DNA of 64,000 nt from Bradyrhizobium sp. CSS354 (GTDB taxonomy: Bacteria > Pseudomonadota > Alphaproteobacteria > Rhizobiales > Xanthobacteraceae), in assembly GCF_029051725.1 (NCBI RefSeq), contig NZ_JAACFU010000004.1:372001-436000 (forward strand), given 5' to 3'. The position numbers and the translations under genes are program-made. The notes below the pieces were generated by a model that saw nothing but the letters and a program-made list of their open reading frames with translations, searched no databases and was not told where the DNA came from. Position 1 is the stretch's first letter. Each line of letters starts with the position of its first letter. Positions 46,690 through 54,843 of this stretch are shown piece after piece.

Positions 46690-46935
46690 ATGTCCCGCAA
46701 ACTGTTCTTCCTGGCGACGATCGCGCTGACGGCCGTGAGCGGCCTGTCGAACGCGCCCGCTCTCGCACAAGGCCATATGGGTTCGCCGCAGGAGCAGCAG
46801 GCCTGTTCGCGGGACGCCTCGCGCTTCTGCCGCAAGGACCTCGGCAATGACATGGCGGTGCAAGGCTGCTTGCAAGCCAACAGAGCCAAGCTGTCGCGGT
46901 CTTGCAGCAAGGTCTTTCAGAGCCACGGCATGTGA
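46690..46935 (+). CDS. Small secreted Cys-rich repeat protein (GLG1-type repeat), copy 1
   Basis: This 81-residue protein starts with a Sec signal peptide (MSRKLFFLATIALTAVSGLSNAPALA-QG). One Cys-rich repeat follows: CSRDASRFCRKDLGNDMAVQGCLQANRAKLSRSC. The four-cysteine spacing (C-x6-C, then C-x10-C) resembles PF00839 Cys-rich GLG1/FGFR repeats. The protein should be periplasmic with disulfides. A related protein is encoded at 47460. The function is unknown. Confidence 0.8.
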   Translation: MSRKLFFLATIALTAVSGLSNAPALAQGHMGSPQEQQACSRDASRFCRKDLGNDMAVQGCLQANRAKLSRSCSKVFQSHGM

Positions 46936-46972
46936 GGACCGGAACAATTCCCGGATAATGGAGAGTGAAGCC

Positions 46973-47200
46973 ATGTTGCGCGACGAACAGCTCTCGATTC
47001 TCAGGGACATCAGCCAATCCATCGCCTTTGCCGACGACCGGCACGGCAAGATAGGCGAGCTGATCGCCGACGGTTACGTGATGAAGGACGGCGATCTGTT
47101 CGAGCTCACGGCAAAGGGCGTTACTGCTGTCGAGGAGCACGCAGCGCTTGGCGCAAGCGATGCGGAACAAGCGAGCGCATCCTCCGATCGATTGATCTGA
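46973..47200 (+). CDS. Small hypothetical protein
   Basis: This 75-residue protein begins MLRDEQLSILRDISQSIAFADDRHGKIGELIADGYVMKDGDLFELTAKGVTAVEEH. The pattern of a recognition-like helix followed by GYVMKDGDLFELTAKG resembles a winged-helix fold of the kind seen in small MarR-like proteins. It has no signal peptide. GGAG lies 9 bases before ATG 46973; an upstream ATG at 46958 is possible. It lies between the two Cys-rich secreted protein genes, in the same direction. Confidence 0.65.
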   Translation: MLRDEQLSILRDISQSIAFADDRHGKIGELIADGYVMKDGDLFELTAKGVTAVEEHAALGASDAEQASASSDRLI

Positions 47201-47459
47201 TCGCACGCCAGTCGCATTGTGCGTGACGTGCGCGCAACAATTGCGAATTCCTTTTTGCCCGCCATTGCAGCTGCGCGACAATGGCGCATACTTGATTCGG
47301 GCGGCGCAGCACTTTTCGATTCGAACATCACGAGAGATCGAGCGACCACATGCGGGATTGAGGTCCCGGCGTGAAGGCTGTGACATGCGGCAGATCAAGC
47401 CGCGTGCGGCGCCCCAAAACCAAGTGGCTCAACCCACGGAACTCGGGGACGCATTCCGC

Positions 47460-47735
47460 ATGACACGCTACCAGACCATCGCAACTCTCTTCGCCGTCAC
47501 AACCGCAGCCATCGCATTCCAGACATCGCCCGGCCTCGCCTTCTCATCCGAAGCGCAGCAGATGTGCTCCGGCGACGCCATGCGGCTGTGCTCGAGTGAG
47601 ATTCCCGACATCCCCAGGATCAGGGCCTGCATGGTGCAGAAGAAGGCTCAGGTCAGCCCGGGCTGTCGCGCCGTGATGGACCGCGAGCACGCAGCCGCGA
47701 CAGGATCGCGCAAGCGGGAAGCTGCCGCGCAATAG
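47460..47735 (+). CDS. Small secreted Cys-rich repeat protein (GLG1-type repeat), copy 2
   Basis: This 91-residue protein has a signal peptide (MTRYQTIATLFAVTTAAIAFQTSPGLA-FS) and one Cys-rich repeat (MCSGDAMRLCSSEIPDIPRIRACMVQKKAQVSPGC). The repeat has the same four-cysteine layout as the protein encoded at 46690. ATG 47460 is preferred because the signal peptide begins there. It is predicted periplasmic with an unknown role. Confidence 0.78.
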   Translation: MTRYQTIATLFAVTTAAIAFQTSPGLAFSSEAQQMCSGDAMRLCSSEIPDIPRIRACMVQKKAQVSPGCRAVMDREHAAATGSRKREAAAQ

Positions 47736-47748
47736 GACGCATCCACGA

Positions 47749-47869
47749 CGTCATTCCGGGGGCGCCAAGCGCGAGCCCGGAACCCATCGTGCAACGCGTG
47801 ACTTGGGAAAACGCGTGACTTGGGAAAATGGATTCCGGGCCCGACGCTACGCGTCGCCCCGGAATGACG
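47749..47869. repeat. Intergenic palindromic element, family E, with a 17-base tandem duplication
   Basis: The ends CGTCATTCCGGGG and CCCCGGAATGACG are inverted copies. Further in, GAGCCCGGAACCCAT and ATGGATTCCGGGCCC also pair. The segment ACGCGTGACTTGGGAAA is duplicated in tandem at 47794 and 47811. The element lies between convergent genes. Confidence 0.8.
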
Positions 47870-47876
47870 GAGTGCC

Positions 47877-49502
47877 CTAGTCGCCCCACTGCGCGAAGGC
47901 GTCGTTGAAGGCGCGCTCGCCGGGGGCGCCCTTCTCGATGGCGATGATGGCGCGGCGCTGGTTGGCGTAGACCAGGGGCACGTCGAACCAGGAACGCTCC
48001 TTCAGGAGCTGGACGTTGCGGCTGCGGTCGGCGTCGACGTTGGAGAGGCCGACCAGGAAGAAGCCGTCGGTGACCTTGACCGCGAGCCCTGCGAGCGGCG
48101 TGCCGCGGGCCTGCTCGTTCGACTTCATCAGGATGCCCGGCACGTTGGCGACGCCGCCGCCCGGAAAGTCCGACGGCAGGACGAAGGTCAGCTCCGCGGT
48201 ATGGCTCGCCGGCAGCGAGGAGTCGGTGTTGCGGCGGAAGGACATCGTCATCTTGAACTTGCGGTCCGGGATCTCGATGTCGGCGCGCACGGCGACGTCG
48301 GCCTTCTGGTTGCCCGAGGCCTTGATCGGCTCGAGCCGCCACACCACCGAGCCGACATACTGCTTGCCCTTCGGATCGGATGGATCCTCGTCATAGAGCA
48401 CGACCTTCTGCGCCACCGGCGCGACCGGCTGGTCGCTGGCCGAGGGCTGGCCGACGCGATCCGGTATCTTGGGCTTGCTCTGCGGCTGAGACGAATCCCT
48501 GGGCGCCTCCACCACTTGCGTCGGCGAAGACTTCAACAGGTTGGTCGCGGTCTGGACCAGCTGCTTGCCCCAGAGGATGCCGGCACCGACCAGGATCAGC
48601 ACGATGCCGACGGCGATCGCGCTCTTGAACGGAAAGGCGCGGCCGGTGCGGGCGCGCTTCTTCTTCGTGTCGCGGTCGAGAACGGGGATGTGCGGACGTT
48701 GCGACGGCGGCTGCGACTGCGGCGCGTAGCGCTCGGCCTCCTCGATCGATTCGTCGTAGGAGTAGGGCGCGTCCGCCCCGGCGGCGCGATTCTCCAGGCT
48801 CGGCTCAAGCCGGTCGAATTCCGGCGAGGGCGAGGGCACGTTGGCGTAAGTGCGGCGCGCGGCACGGTTGGCCTGCGCGGCGGCGCCGCCGAGATCGTTG
48901 GCGTCGGCCGTGATGTCGCGGAAGCCGCGCACGCCCGGTGCCGGCGGCAGCGGCGGCGGAGGTCCCATGTCGGGCGGACGGCGCCCGCTGGCGCGATCAC
49001 GTCCGGGCGGCGGAGGCTCCGGCATCGACGGCGGTGCCGACGGACCCGGCTGCCGCGGTGCGTCGAAACGCGGAGCCCGCGGCGCGCGCGGGGCCTCGCC
49101 CTGGTCATCGACATTGAAGGAGGGCCGGTCGGCGCGCGGCGGCGGCGGAGCCGGACGGGTGCGCGGCGGGGCAGAAGTTTGGGGCGCGGGCGCGTTGCCC
49201 TCGGTGGCGCGGGTGCTGGCGCGGCGGAAGGCATCGCCACTACCGCTGCTGCGGGCACCGCCACCCGGGCGCGAGGCCTCGCGGGCACGCTGGGCAGCCT
49301 CTGATTCCACCTTGCGGACGGCCTCTTCCAGCGAAAGCCGCTCGCGGGTGATCTCGGATTCGGAGAGCGGCGGCTGCACGCTGCGGAGCTGCGCGATCAG
49401 CGCCGTGCGCGCCCGCTCGTAGAGCGCGCGACGACTCTCGCCGGGAGCGTTGGGGTCCAGGGCGGCAATAGCGCGGGCGATCAGCGGATAGTAATCAGCC
49501 AT
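47877..49502 (-). CDS. Single-pass membrane protein with long proline-rich N-terminal region (hypothetical)
   Basis: This 541-residue protein begins MADYYPLIARAIAALDPNAPGESRRALYERARTALIAQLR, a conserved helical start. A disordered region of about 200 residues rich in Pro, Arg and Ala follows. A basic segment (KKKRARTGRAF) precedes one membrane helix (AIAVGIVLILVGAGILWG, near residues 295-312). A soluble C-terminal domain of about 190 residues includes VVWRLEPI and the end AFAQWGD. No named family is recognised, but the arrangement recurs in Bradyrhizobiaceae next to purA. Topology suggests the N-terminus is cytoplasmic and the C-terminal domain periplasmic. Confidence 0.72.
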   Translation of the reverse strand: MADYYPLIARAIAALDPNAPGESRRALYERARTALIAQLRSVQPPLSESEITRERLSLEEAVRKVESEAAQRAREASRPGGGARSSGSGDAFRRASTRATEGNAPAPQTSAPPRTRPAPPPPRADRPSFNVDDQGEAPRAPRAPRFDAPRQPGPSAPPSMPEPPPPGRDRASGRRPPDMGPPPPLPPAPGVRGFRDITADANDLGGAAAQANRAARRTYANVPSPSPEFDRLEPSLENRAAGADAPYSYDESIEEAERYAPQSQPPSQRPHIPVLDRDTKKKRARTGRAFPFKSAIAVGIVLILVGAGILWGKQLVQTATNLLKSSPTQVVEAPRDSSQPQSKPKIPDRVGQPSASDQPVAPVAQKVVLYDEDPSDPKGKQYVGSVVWRLEPIKASGNQKADVAVRADIEIPDRKFKMTMSFRRNTDSSLPASHTAELTFVLPSDFPGGGVANVPGILMKSNEQARGTPLAGLAVKVTDGFFLVGLSNVDADRSRNVQLLKERSWFDVPLVYANQRRAIIAIEKGAPGERAFNDAFAQWGD

Positions 49503-49539
49503 TTCTACTCAATTATACGCGCGTCCCGGTAAGAGATCG

Positions 49540-50832
49540 TTAAGCCTCAAACGGATTTTGTACCAGGATAGTATCCTCGCGTTCGGGGCTGGTGGAAAGC
49601 AGTGCGACCGGGCACCCCACCAATTCCTCGATCCGGCGGACATATTTGATCGCTTGGGCCGGCAGCTGGGCCCAGGACCGCGCATTGGCGGTCGGCTCCT
49701 TCCAGCCCTCGATGGTCTCGTAGATCGGCTCGACCCGGGCCTGGGCGCCTTCGCCCGCCGGGAAATGATCGATCTCCTTGCCGTCCAGCTTGTAGCCGGT
49801 GCAGACCTCGATCGTGTCGAAGCCGTCGAGAATGTCGAGCTTGGTCAGCGCCAGACCGTTGATGCCGCAGGTCCGGACCGCCTGGCGAACCAGAACCGCA
49901 TCGAACCAGCCGCAGCGGCGCGGCCGCCCGGTATTGGTGCCGAACTCGCGGCCGCGCTCGCCGATCTTACGGCCTGTCGCGTTGTCCTGCTCGGTCGGGA
50001 ACGGGCCCTGGCCGACGCGGGTCGTGTAGGCCTTGCAGAGGCCGAGCACATAGCCGACCGCGGCGGGGCCAAGGCCCGAGCCGGTCGCGGCCTGCGCCGC
50101 CACCGTATTGGACGAGGTGACGTAAGGGTAGGTGCCGTGATCGACGTCGAGCAGCGCGCCCTGCGCGCCCTCGAACAGCATACGCTTGCCCTCGCGCCGC
50201 TTGATGTCGAGCAGCCGCCACACCGTCTCGGCATAGGGCAGGAGCTGCGGCGCGAGCGCAGTCAATTCCTTCAGGATCTCCTTGCCGTCGAACTCCGGCA
50301 GGCCGAGGCCGCGGCGCAATGCGTTGTGATGCGCCAGCAGCCGGTCGATCTTGTGCGGCAGCGTGTCGAGATCGGCGAGGTCCATCAAGCGGATGGCGCG
50401 GCGGCCGACCTTGTCCTCGTAGGCCGGGCCGATGCCGCGGCGGGTGGTGCCGATCGCGGTCGCCGCATTGGCGGATTCGCGATGCGCGTCGAGTTCGCGA
50501 TGCAGCGGCAGGATCAGGGTGACGTTCTCGGCGACCCGCAGATTGTCCGGGCTGACCGCGACGCCCTGCGACCGCAGCTTGGTGACCTCGTCGAGGAAGG
50601 CGGTGGGATCGAACACGACGCCGTTGCCGATCACCGACAGCTTCTGCTCGCGCAGCACGCCCGAGGGCAGCAGCGCTAGCTTGTAGGTCTTGCCGTTGAT
50701 CACCAGCGTGTGGCCGGCGTTATGGCCGCCCTGGAAACGGACGACGATGTCCGCCTGCTCCGACAACCAGTCGACGATCTTGCCCTTTCCTTCGTCGCCC
50801 CACTGGGCGCCGACGACGACAACATTGGCCAT
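49540..50832 (-). CDS. purA: Adenylosuccinate synthetase PurA
   Basis: This 430-residue GTP-dependent enzyme makes adenylosuccinate from IMP and aspartate in AMP synthesis. Visible motifs are [20 protein letters not shown] (P-loop region), [26 protein letters not shown] and [27 protein letters not shown] 50832 gives the usual N-terminus [12 protein letters not shown]; an upstream start adds 16 unrelated residues. It lies upstream of the proline-rich membrane protein gene on the same strand. Confidence 0.98.
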   Translation of the reverse strand: MANVVVVGAQWGDEGKGKIVDWLSEQADIVVRFQGGHNAGHTLVINGKTYKLALLPSGVLREQKLSVIGNGVVFDPTAFLDEVTKLRSQGVAVSPDNLRVAENVTLILPLHRELDAHRESANAATAIGTTRRGIGPAYEDKVGRRAIRLMDLADLDTLPHKIDRLLAHHNALRRGLGLPEFDGKEILKELTALAPQLLPYAETVWRLLDIKRREGKRMLFEGAQGALLDVDHGTYPYVTSSNTVAAQAATGSGLGPAAVGYVLGLCKAYTTRVGQGPFPTEQDNATGRKIGERGREFGTNTGRPRRCGWFDAVLVRQAVRTCGINGLALTKLDILDGFDTIEVCTGYKLDGKEIDHFPAGEGAQARVEPIYETIEGWKEPTANARSWAQLPAQAIKYVRRIEELVGCPVALLSTSPEREDTILVQNPFEA

Positions 50833-51200
50833 TCGCGGGTAATCCCTATGCAATCTGTTAGATGCGCCCAGCCCAATCACGGCCGGGGCCGCTCGAACGC
50901 GAGGCAGCCAACCGGATAAAGGATGCAGCCTCTGTAAGCAAGCAAGAACGGGGCCTTTTTGGGGCCGCGAGCGCGCTCCAAGCCTTTGATATCCCCGGAA
51001 AATTCAGAACCCTTCGCGACAAGCGCAATGGCTTCGACCAAAGCGTGAGAGGCTGCTTCCACCGCTGCATGGTCGCGATGCATCCGGCCCCCGTTGATGC
51101 AACCTCGATTTCCGTGTCTTTGAGGGAGCCGGGTTACGAGCCGGCCCGGGTGCCGCCGGGCCGGAGGCTTGGCGCATGACGCGGGGCCACAACAATCACG
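50833..51200. other. Intergenic stretch between divergent purA and EamA genes
   Basis: About 370 bases hold both promoters. A 9-base perfect GC hairpin (CCGGCCCGG, 6-base loop, CCGGGCCGG) lies at 51141-51164, just before the transporter gene. It lacks a T-run, so it is not a simple terminator. No gene or known riboswitch pattern is recognised. Confidence 0.5.
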
Positions 51201-52133
51201 ATGTCCGCCACCGACGAGACCACCGGCGCCGCCACGACCGGCCACAACTGGATCGCCAACCAGCCTTATCTGCTGCTCAGCATCACCGCGCTGTGCTGGG
51301 CCGGCAATGCCATCGTCGGGCGGCTCGCCGCCGGTCACATCCCGCCGGTGACGCTGTCGTTCCTGCGCTGGTTCTTTGCCTTCCTGCTGGTGCTGCCGTT
51401 CGCCTGGAAACATCTTGCGCAGGACTGGCCCGCGATCCGCGGCAAGCTCGGCCTGATGGTCACGCTCTCGATCACCGGCATCGGCGCCTTCAACACGCTG
51501 CAATATTGGGCGCTCGAGCATACGCAGGCGCTCAACACGTTGCTGCTCCAGTCGGCCGCGCCGCTGGTCGTGGCGCTGTGGTCGCTCGCCATCCTCGGTG
51601 TCAGGCTCACCGTGGCGCAGGCCTTCGGCGTGCTGCTGTCGATGTGCGGCGTGCTGATCATTCTGCTGCATGGCGATTTCACCACGCTGTCGAACATCGA
51701 TTTCAACAAGGGCGACCTCATCTTCGTCGTCGCGCTCGTTATCTTCGCGCTGTATTCGGTGCTGACCCTGAAGCGGCCGCCGATGCACGGCCTGTCGTTC
51801 CTCGCCTTCACGTTCGGCTGTGGTGCTGCCTGTCTCATTCCGCTGGAGATCTGGGAGCTGTCCGCGCGTCCCGTCATGAAGCTCGACGGGCCGAACCTCC
51901 TGACCCTGTTCTATGTCGCCGTGTTCCCCTCGACGCTCGCCTATCTCTGCTTCAATCGCGGTGTCCGGTTGATCGGTGCCAACCGCGCCGCGCCGTTCTT
52001 CCATGTCGTGCCGGTGTTCGGCTCCATCATGGCAATGGCATTTCTGGGCGAGCACCCGCAGGCGTTCCACTTCATCGGCTTCGCGCTGGTGCTGGCCGGC
52101 GTGTTCGTGGCGTCACGGAAGCAGGCGGCATAG
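51201..52133 (+). CDS. EamA/DMT family transporter, copy 1
   Basis: This 310-residue inner-membrane protein has about ten hydrophobic segments in two EamA halves. Characteristic sequences are NQPYLLLSITALCWAGNAIVGR, PVTLSFLRWFFAFLLVLPFAW and the C-terminal FPSTLAYLCFNRGVRLIGANRAAPFFHVVPVFGSIMAM. DMT exporters carry amino acids, metabolites or drugs; the substrate is not evident. It is a close paralogue of the protein encoded at 52680. Confidence 0.93.
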   Translation: MSATDETTGAATTGHNWIANQPYLLLSITALCWAGNAIVGRLAAGHIPPVTLSFLRWFFAFLLVLPFAWKHLAQDWPAIRGKLGLMVTLSITGIGAFNTLQYWALEHTQALNTLLLQSAAPLVVALWSLAILGVRLTVAQAFGVLLSMCGVLIILLHGDFTTLSNIDFNKGDLIFVVALVIFALYSVLTLKRPPMHGLSFLAFTFGCGAACLIPLEIWELSARPVMKLDGPNLLTLFYVAVFPSTLAYLCFNRGVRLIGANRAAPFFHVVPVFGSIMAMAFLGEHPQAFHFIGFALVLAGVFVASRKQAA

Positions 52134-52184
52134 GTCCTCCTTCTCCGCCGTAGGAGAGGGAAAAGCGCGGCGCGGCAGCCGGGG

Positions 52185-52586
52185 CTATTTCATCTTGAAC
52201 TTGCTGTACGCTTCGTTGGTCGCAATGATGACGTGCTCGGCGCAGGCGTTGACGCGATGCGGATCGGCCTCGGTCTCATAGGCCTCCGACGTCATCATGT
52301 CGACGAAAGCCGCAACCGTGGGATAATAGACCAGCGCCGCGAAATTCCAGTTGTTGCCCTGCTGCGGGCCGAGCGCGACCGTCTTCGCCTCGCCGGTCCA
52401 GAGCAGCGTGCCGCCGCGCGCCTTGATCATCGGCACCGTGACCGCACTGTAGCGCAAATAGGCGTCCCAGCCGGAACCGTCGCCGTCGCCCGAGCGCGCG
52501 TGGAAGCGCATCAGGTTCAACATCACCACCGGTGCATGCGGATCGAGCCGCTCCAGGCCGTCGATGTTCAACATATTAACCGCCAA
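52185..52586 (-). CDS. DUF1330 domain protein
   Basis: This 133-residue protein has the DUF1330 pattern of a dimeric alpha/beta-barrel: PVVMLNLMRFHARSGDGDG, WDAYLRYSAVTVPMIKARGGTLLWTGEAKTVALG and NWNFAALVYYPTVAAFVDMMTSEAYE. The function is unknown; related small barrels bind or degrade small molecules. It lies between the two EamA genes, on the opposite strand. Confidence 0.85.
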   Translation of the reverse strand: MAVNMLNIDGLERLDPHAPVVMLNLMRFHARSGDGDGSGWDAYLRYSAVTVPMIKARGGTLLWTGEAKTVALGPQQGNNWNFAALVYYPTVAAFVDMMTSEAYETEADPHRVNACAEHVIIATNEAYSKFKMK

Positions 52587-52679
52587 TCCCGCCTCCTCTG
52601 GTCATGCCTGCATTGTAGCATTGCGGCCGCGTGACTTGTGTCACGACGTACATCCGGCGCAAGCTTGTATCCAACCCCA

Positions 52680-53615
52680 ATGACGATCGCTTCGCCCGCG
52701 CCACCGGCCTCCAATCCGGCCAGTTGGCTCAACAACCAGCCTTATCTGCTGCTTAGCCTGAGCTCACTGTTCTGGGCCGGCAACATCGTGCTCGCGCGCC
52801 ACGTCGGTGCGCATGTGCCGCCGCTGACGGTAACCACGATCCGATGGTTCGGCGTGTTCCTGATCCTCCTGCCCTTCGCCTGGCCGCACCTGAAGCGCGA
52901 CTGGCCGAATTTGCGCAAGAGCCTGCCCCTGATGCTGTTCCTGTCGCTGGTGGGCTTTGCCTTCAACAACGCGATCTCGTACTGGGCGATGCAGTACACG
53001 GAGGCGCTGAACGCGCTGCTGATCCAGTCGGCCGGACCGCTGTTCGTGGCGCTGTGGTCGCTGGTGCTGTTCGGCGTGCGGCTGACCGGTGCGCAGCTCG
53101 CCGGCATCGCGATCTCGCTTTTCGGCGTGCTGATCATCATCCTGCGCGGCGATCTCGCCGCGCTCGCGAGCATCAGCTTCAACAGGGGGGACATCATGTT
53201 CGCCTCCTCGCTGGTGGCGTTCGGGATCTACTCCGCCTTCATCCCGCGGCGGCCGAAGATCCACCAACTGTCCTTTCTCTCCTTCACCACCTGCTGCGGC
53301 GCGACGATGCTGCTGCCGACCGCGATCTGGGAGGCCTGGAGCGGCCGCGTCCTGCAACTCGACGGGATGACGCTGGCGACGCTGGGTTACATTTTGATCT
53401 TTCCCTCGACGCTGGCCTATCTGTTCTTCAACCGGGGCGTGGCGCTGATCGGCCCGAACCGCGCCGCGCCGTTCTTCCATCTGGTGCCGGTGTTCGGCTC
53501 GGCGATGGCGATCCTGCTGCTCGGCGAAAAGATCCAGCCATTCCACCTGATCGGCTACCTGCTGGTGCTCGCCGGCGTCGTGATCGCCTCGCGCCAAGGG
53601 TCTGCGGTGAAGTAA
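52680..53615 (+). CDS. EamA/DMT family transporter, copy 2
   Basis: This 311-residue multi-pass transporter resembles copy 1 along its full length: NQPYLLLSLSSLFWAGNIVLAR, PLTVTTIRWFGVFLILLPFAW and FPSTLAYLFFNRGVALIGPNRAAPFFHLVPVFGSAMAI. ATG 52680 has no clear Shine-Dalgarno, and a GTG 14 codons upstream is possible. The pair probably arose by duplication, with the DUF1330 gene between them. Confidence 0.92.
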   Translation: MTIASPAPPASNPASWLNNQPYLLLSLSSLFWAGNIVLARHVGAHVPPLTVTTIRWFGVFLILLPFAWPHLKRDWPNLRKSLPLMLFLSLVGFAFNNAISYWAMQYTEALNALLIQSAGPLFVALWSLVLFGVRLTGAQLAGIAISLFGVLIIILRGDLAALASISFNRGDIMFASSLVAFGIYSAFIPRRPKIHQLSFLSFTTCCGATMLLPTAIWEAWSGRVLQLDGMTLATLGYILIFPSTLAYLFFNRGVALIGPNRAAPFFHLVPVFGSAMAILLLGEKIQPFHLIGYLLVLAGVVIASRQGSAVK

Positions 53616-53712
53616 TTCCGCAGCGCGAGACGAAGCGACAAACTCGCGCCTTCCGATTTCGACGAGGAGACGCTAGGTTCCCCGCCAACGAAAAAAGAGG
53701 GAACGAACAGAC

Positions 53713-54690
53713 ATGCTTTCAGCGTTGATCCGAAACCTGCGTGCCATCGGCACGGCCGCCCTTTGTCTCGCCGCCGCATCCGCTGCGCAGGCCGACAACT
53801 ATCCGAGCCGCAACATCACGCTGGTACTGCCGTTCGCGGCCGGCAGCGGCACCGACACCACGACGCGGCTGATCTCGCAGCATTTGTCGCAGGCCCTCGG
53901 CGTCGGCATCGTCATCGAGAACAAGGCGGGCGCCAACGGCATGATCGCCGCCACCTATGTCGCGCGCGCCGCGCCCGACGGCTACACGCTGCTGGTGACC
54001 ACCAACACCACGCATTCGGCCAATCCCTATCTGCTCAAAAGCCTGACCTATGATCCCGTCAAGGACTTCACTCCGATCGCGCGCACCGGCGACCTCCCCT
54101 TCATGCTGGTGATCCACCCGGAGGTGCCGGCCAAGACCGTCGGCGAACTCATCGCCTATGGCAAGGCCAATCCGGGCAAGCTGAGCTACGCCTCGGGCTC
54201 GTCCTCGGCGATCGTCTCGGGCGCGACCTTTGCGCACAATGCCGGGCTCGACCTTCTGCACGTGCCCTACAAGAGCTCGCCGCCGGCGCTCAACGACGTC
54301 ATGGGCGGCCGCGTCTCGATGATGTTCGTGGACATCCTGACCGGCCTGCCGCATGTCCAGGGCAACGCGCTACGCGCGCTCGCCGTCACGACAAAGGACC
54401 GTTCGCCGCTGGTGCCGAACCTGCCCTCGATGCAGGAGGCCGGCGTGCGCGACTTCGACATCTCGTCGTGGCAGGGCTATTTCGGACCCGCCGGCATGCC
54501 CAAGGAGATCGTGACGCGGCTCAATGCCGAGATCCGGAAGATCATCGAGCAGCCGGAGATCAAGGCCAAGCTCGCCACCCTCGGCATGGACGCGTTTTCG
54601 GGCACGCCCGAGCAGCTCGGTACGTTCGTGAACGAACAGCTGGTGTTGTGGGAGAAGCTGATCCGGGAGGCGGGGATCGAGAAGCAGTAG
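53713..54690 (+). CDS. Bug family (TctC-like) periplasmic solute-binding protein, orphan
   Basis: This 325-residue protein has a signal peptide (IGTAALCLAAASAAQA-DN). The Bug fold shows YPSRNITLVLPFAAGSGTDTTTRLISQHLSQALG, VIENKAGANGMIAATYVARAAPDGYTLL, and LSYASGSSSAIV. It would bind a carboxylate for a tripartite tricarboxylate (TctAB) transporter. No tctA or tctB gene is nearby, so it must use a transporter encoded elsewhere or serve a sensory role. Confidence 0.9.
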   Translation: MLSALIRNLRAIGTAALCLAAASAAQADNYPSRNITLVLPFAAGSGTDTTTRLISQHLSQALGVGIVIENKAGANGMIAATYVARAAPDGYTLLVTTNTTHSANPYLLKSLTYDPVKDFTPIARTGDLPFMLVIHPEVPAKTVGELIAYGKANPGKLSYASGSSSAIVSGATFAHNAGLDLLHVPYKSSPPALNDVMGGRVSMMFVDILTGLPHVQGNALRALAVTTKDRSPLVPNLPSMQEAGVRDFDISSWQGYFGPAGMPKEIVTRLNAEIRKIIEQPEIKAKLATLGMDAFSGTPEQLGTFVNEQLVLWEKLIREAGIEKQ

Positions 54691-54720
54691 GGCTCGCGAA
54701 GCTGCGCGCTTCGCATTTTC

Positions 54721-54811
54721 CGTCATGGCCGGGCTTGTCCCGGCCATCCACGCCTATCGACGCGTACGGCGTCCCAGAACGTGGATGCCCGGGACAAGCC
54801 CGGGCATTACG
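54721..54811. repeat. Intergenic palindromic element, family A (second copy)
   Basis: The ends CGTCATGGCCGGGCTTGTCC and GGACAAGCCCGGGCATTACG are inverted copies (one mismatch), flanking GGCCATCCACG and CGTGGATGCCC. The family is the one at 14212-14319. It lies between convergent genes, 30 bases after the Bug-protein stop and 32 before the chemoreceptor stop. Confidence 0.85.
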
Positions 54812-54843
54812 ATGGAGTAGATGGGTCGCTCTGGTGTGGCGGC

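Noticed and set aside
51121..51200. Guanidine (mini-ykkC type) riboswitch before the EamA gene
   Set aside because: One loop contains ACGA, but the second hairpin lacks an ACGR loop, so the two-hairpin consensus is not met.
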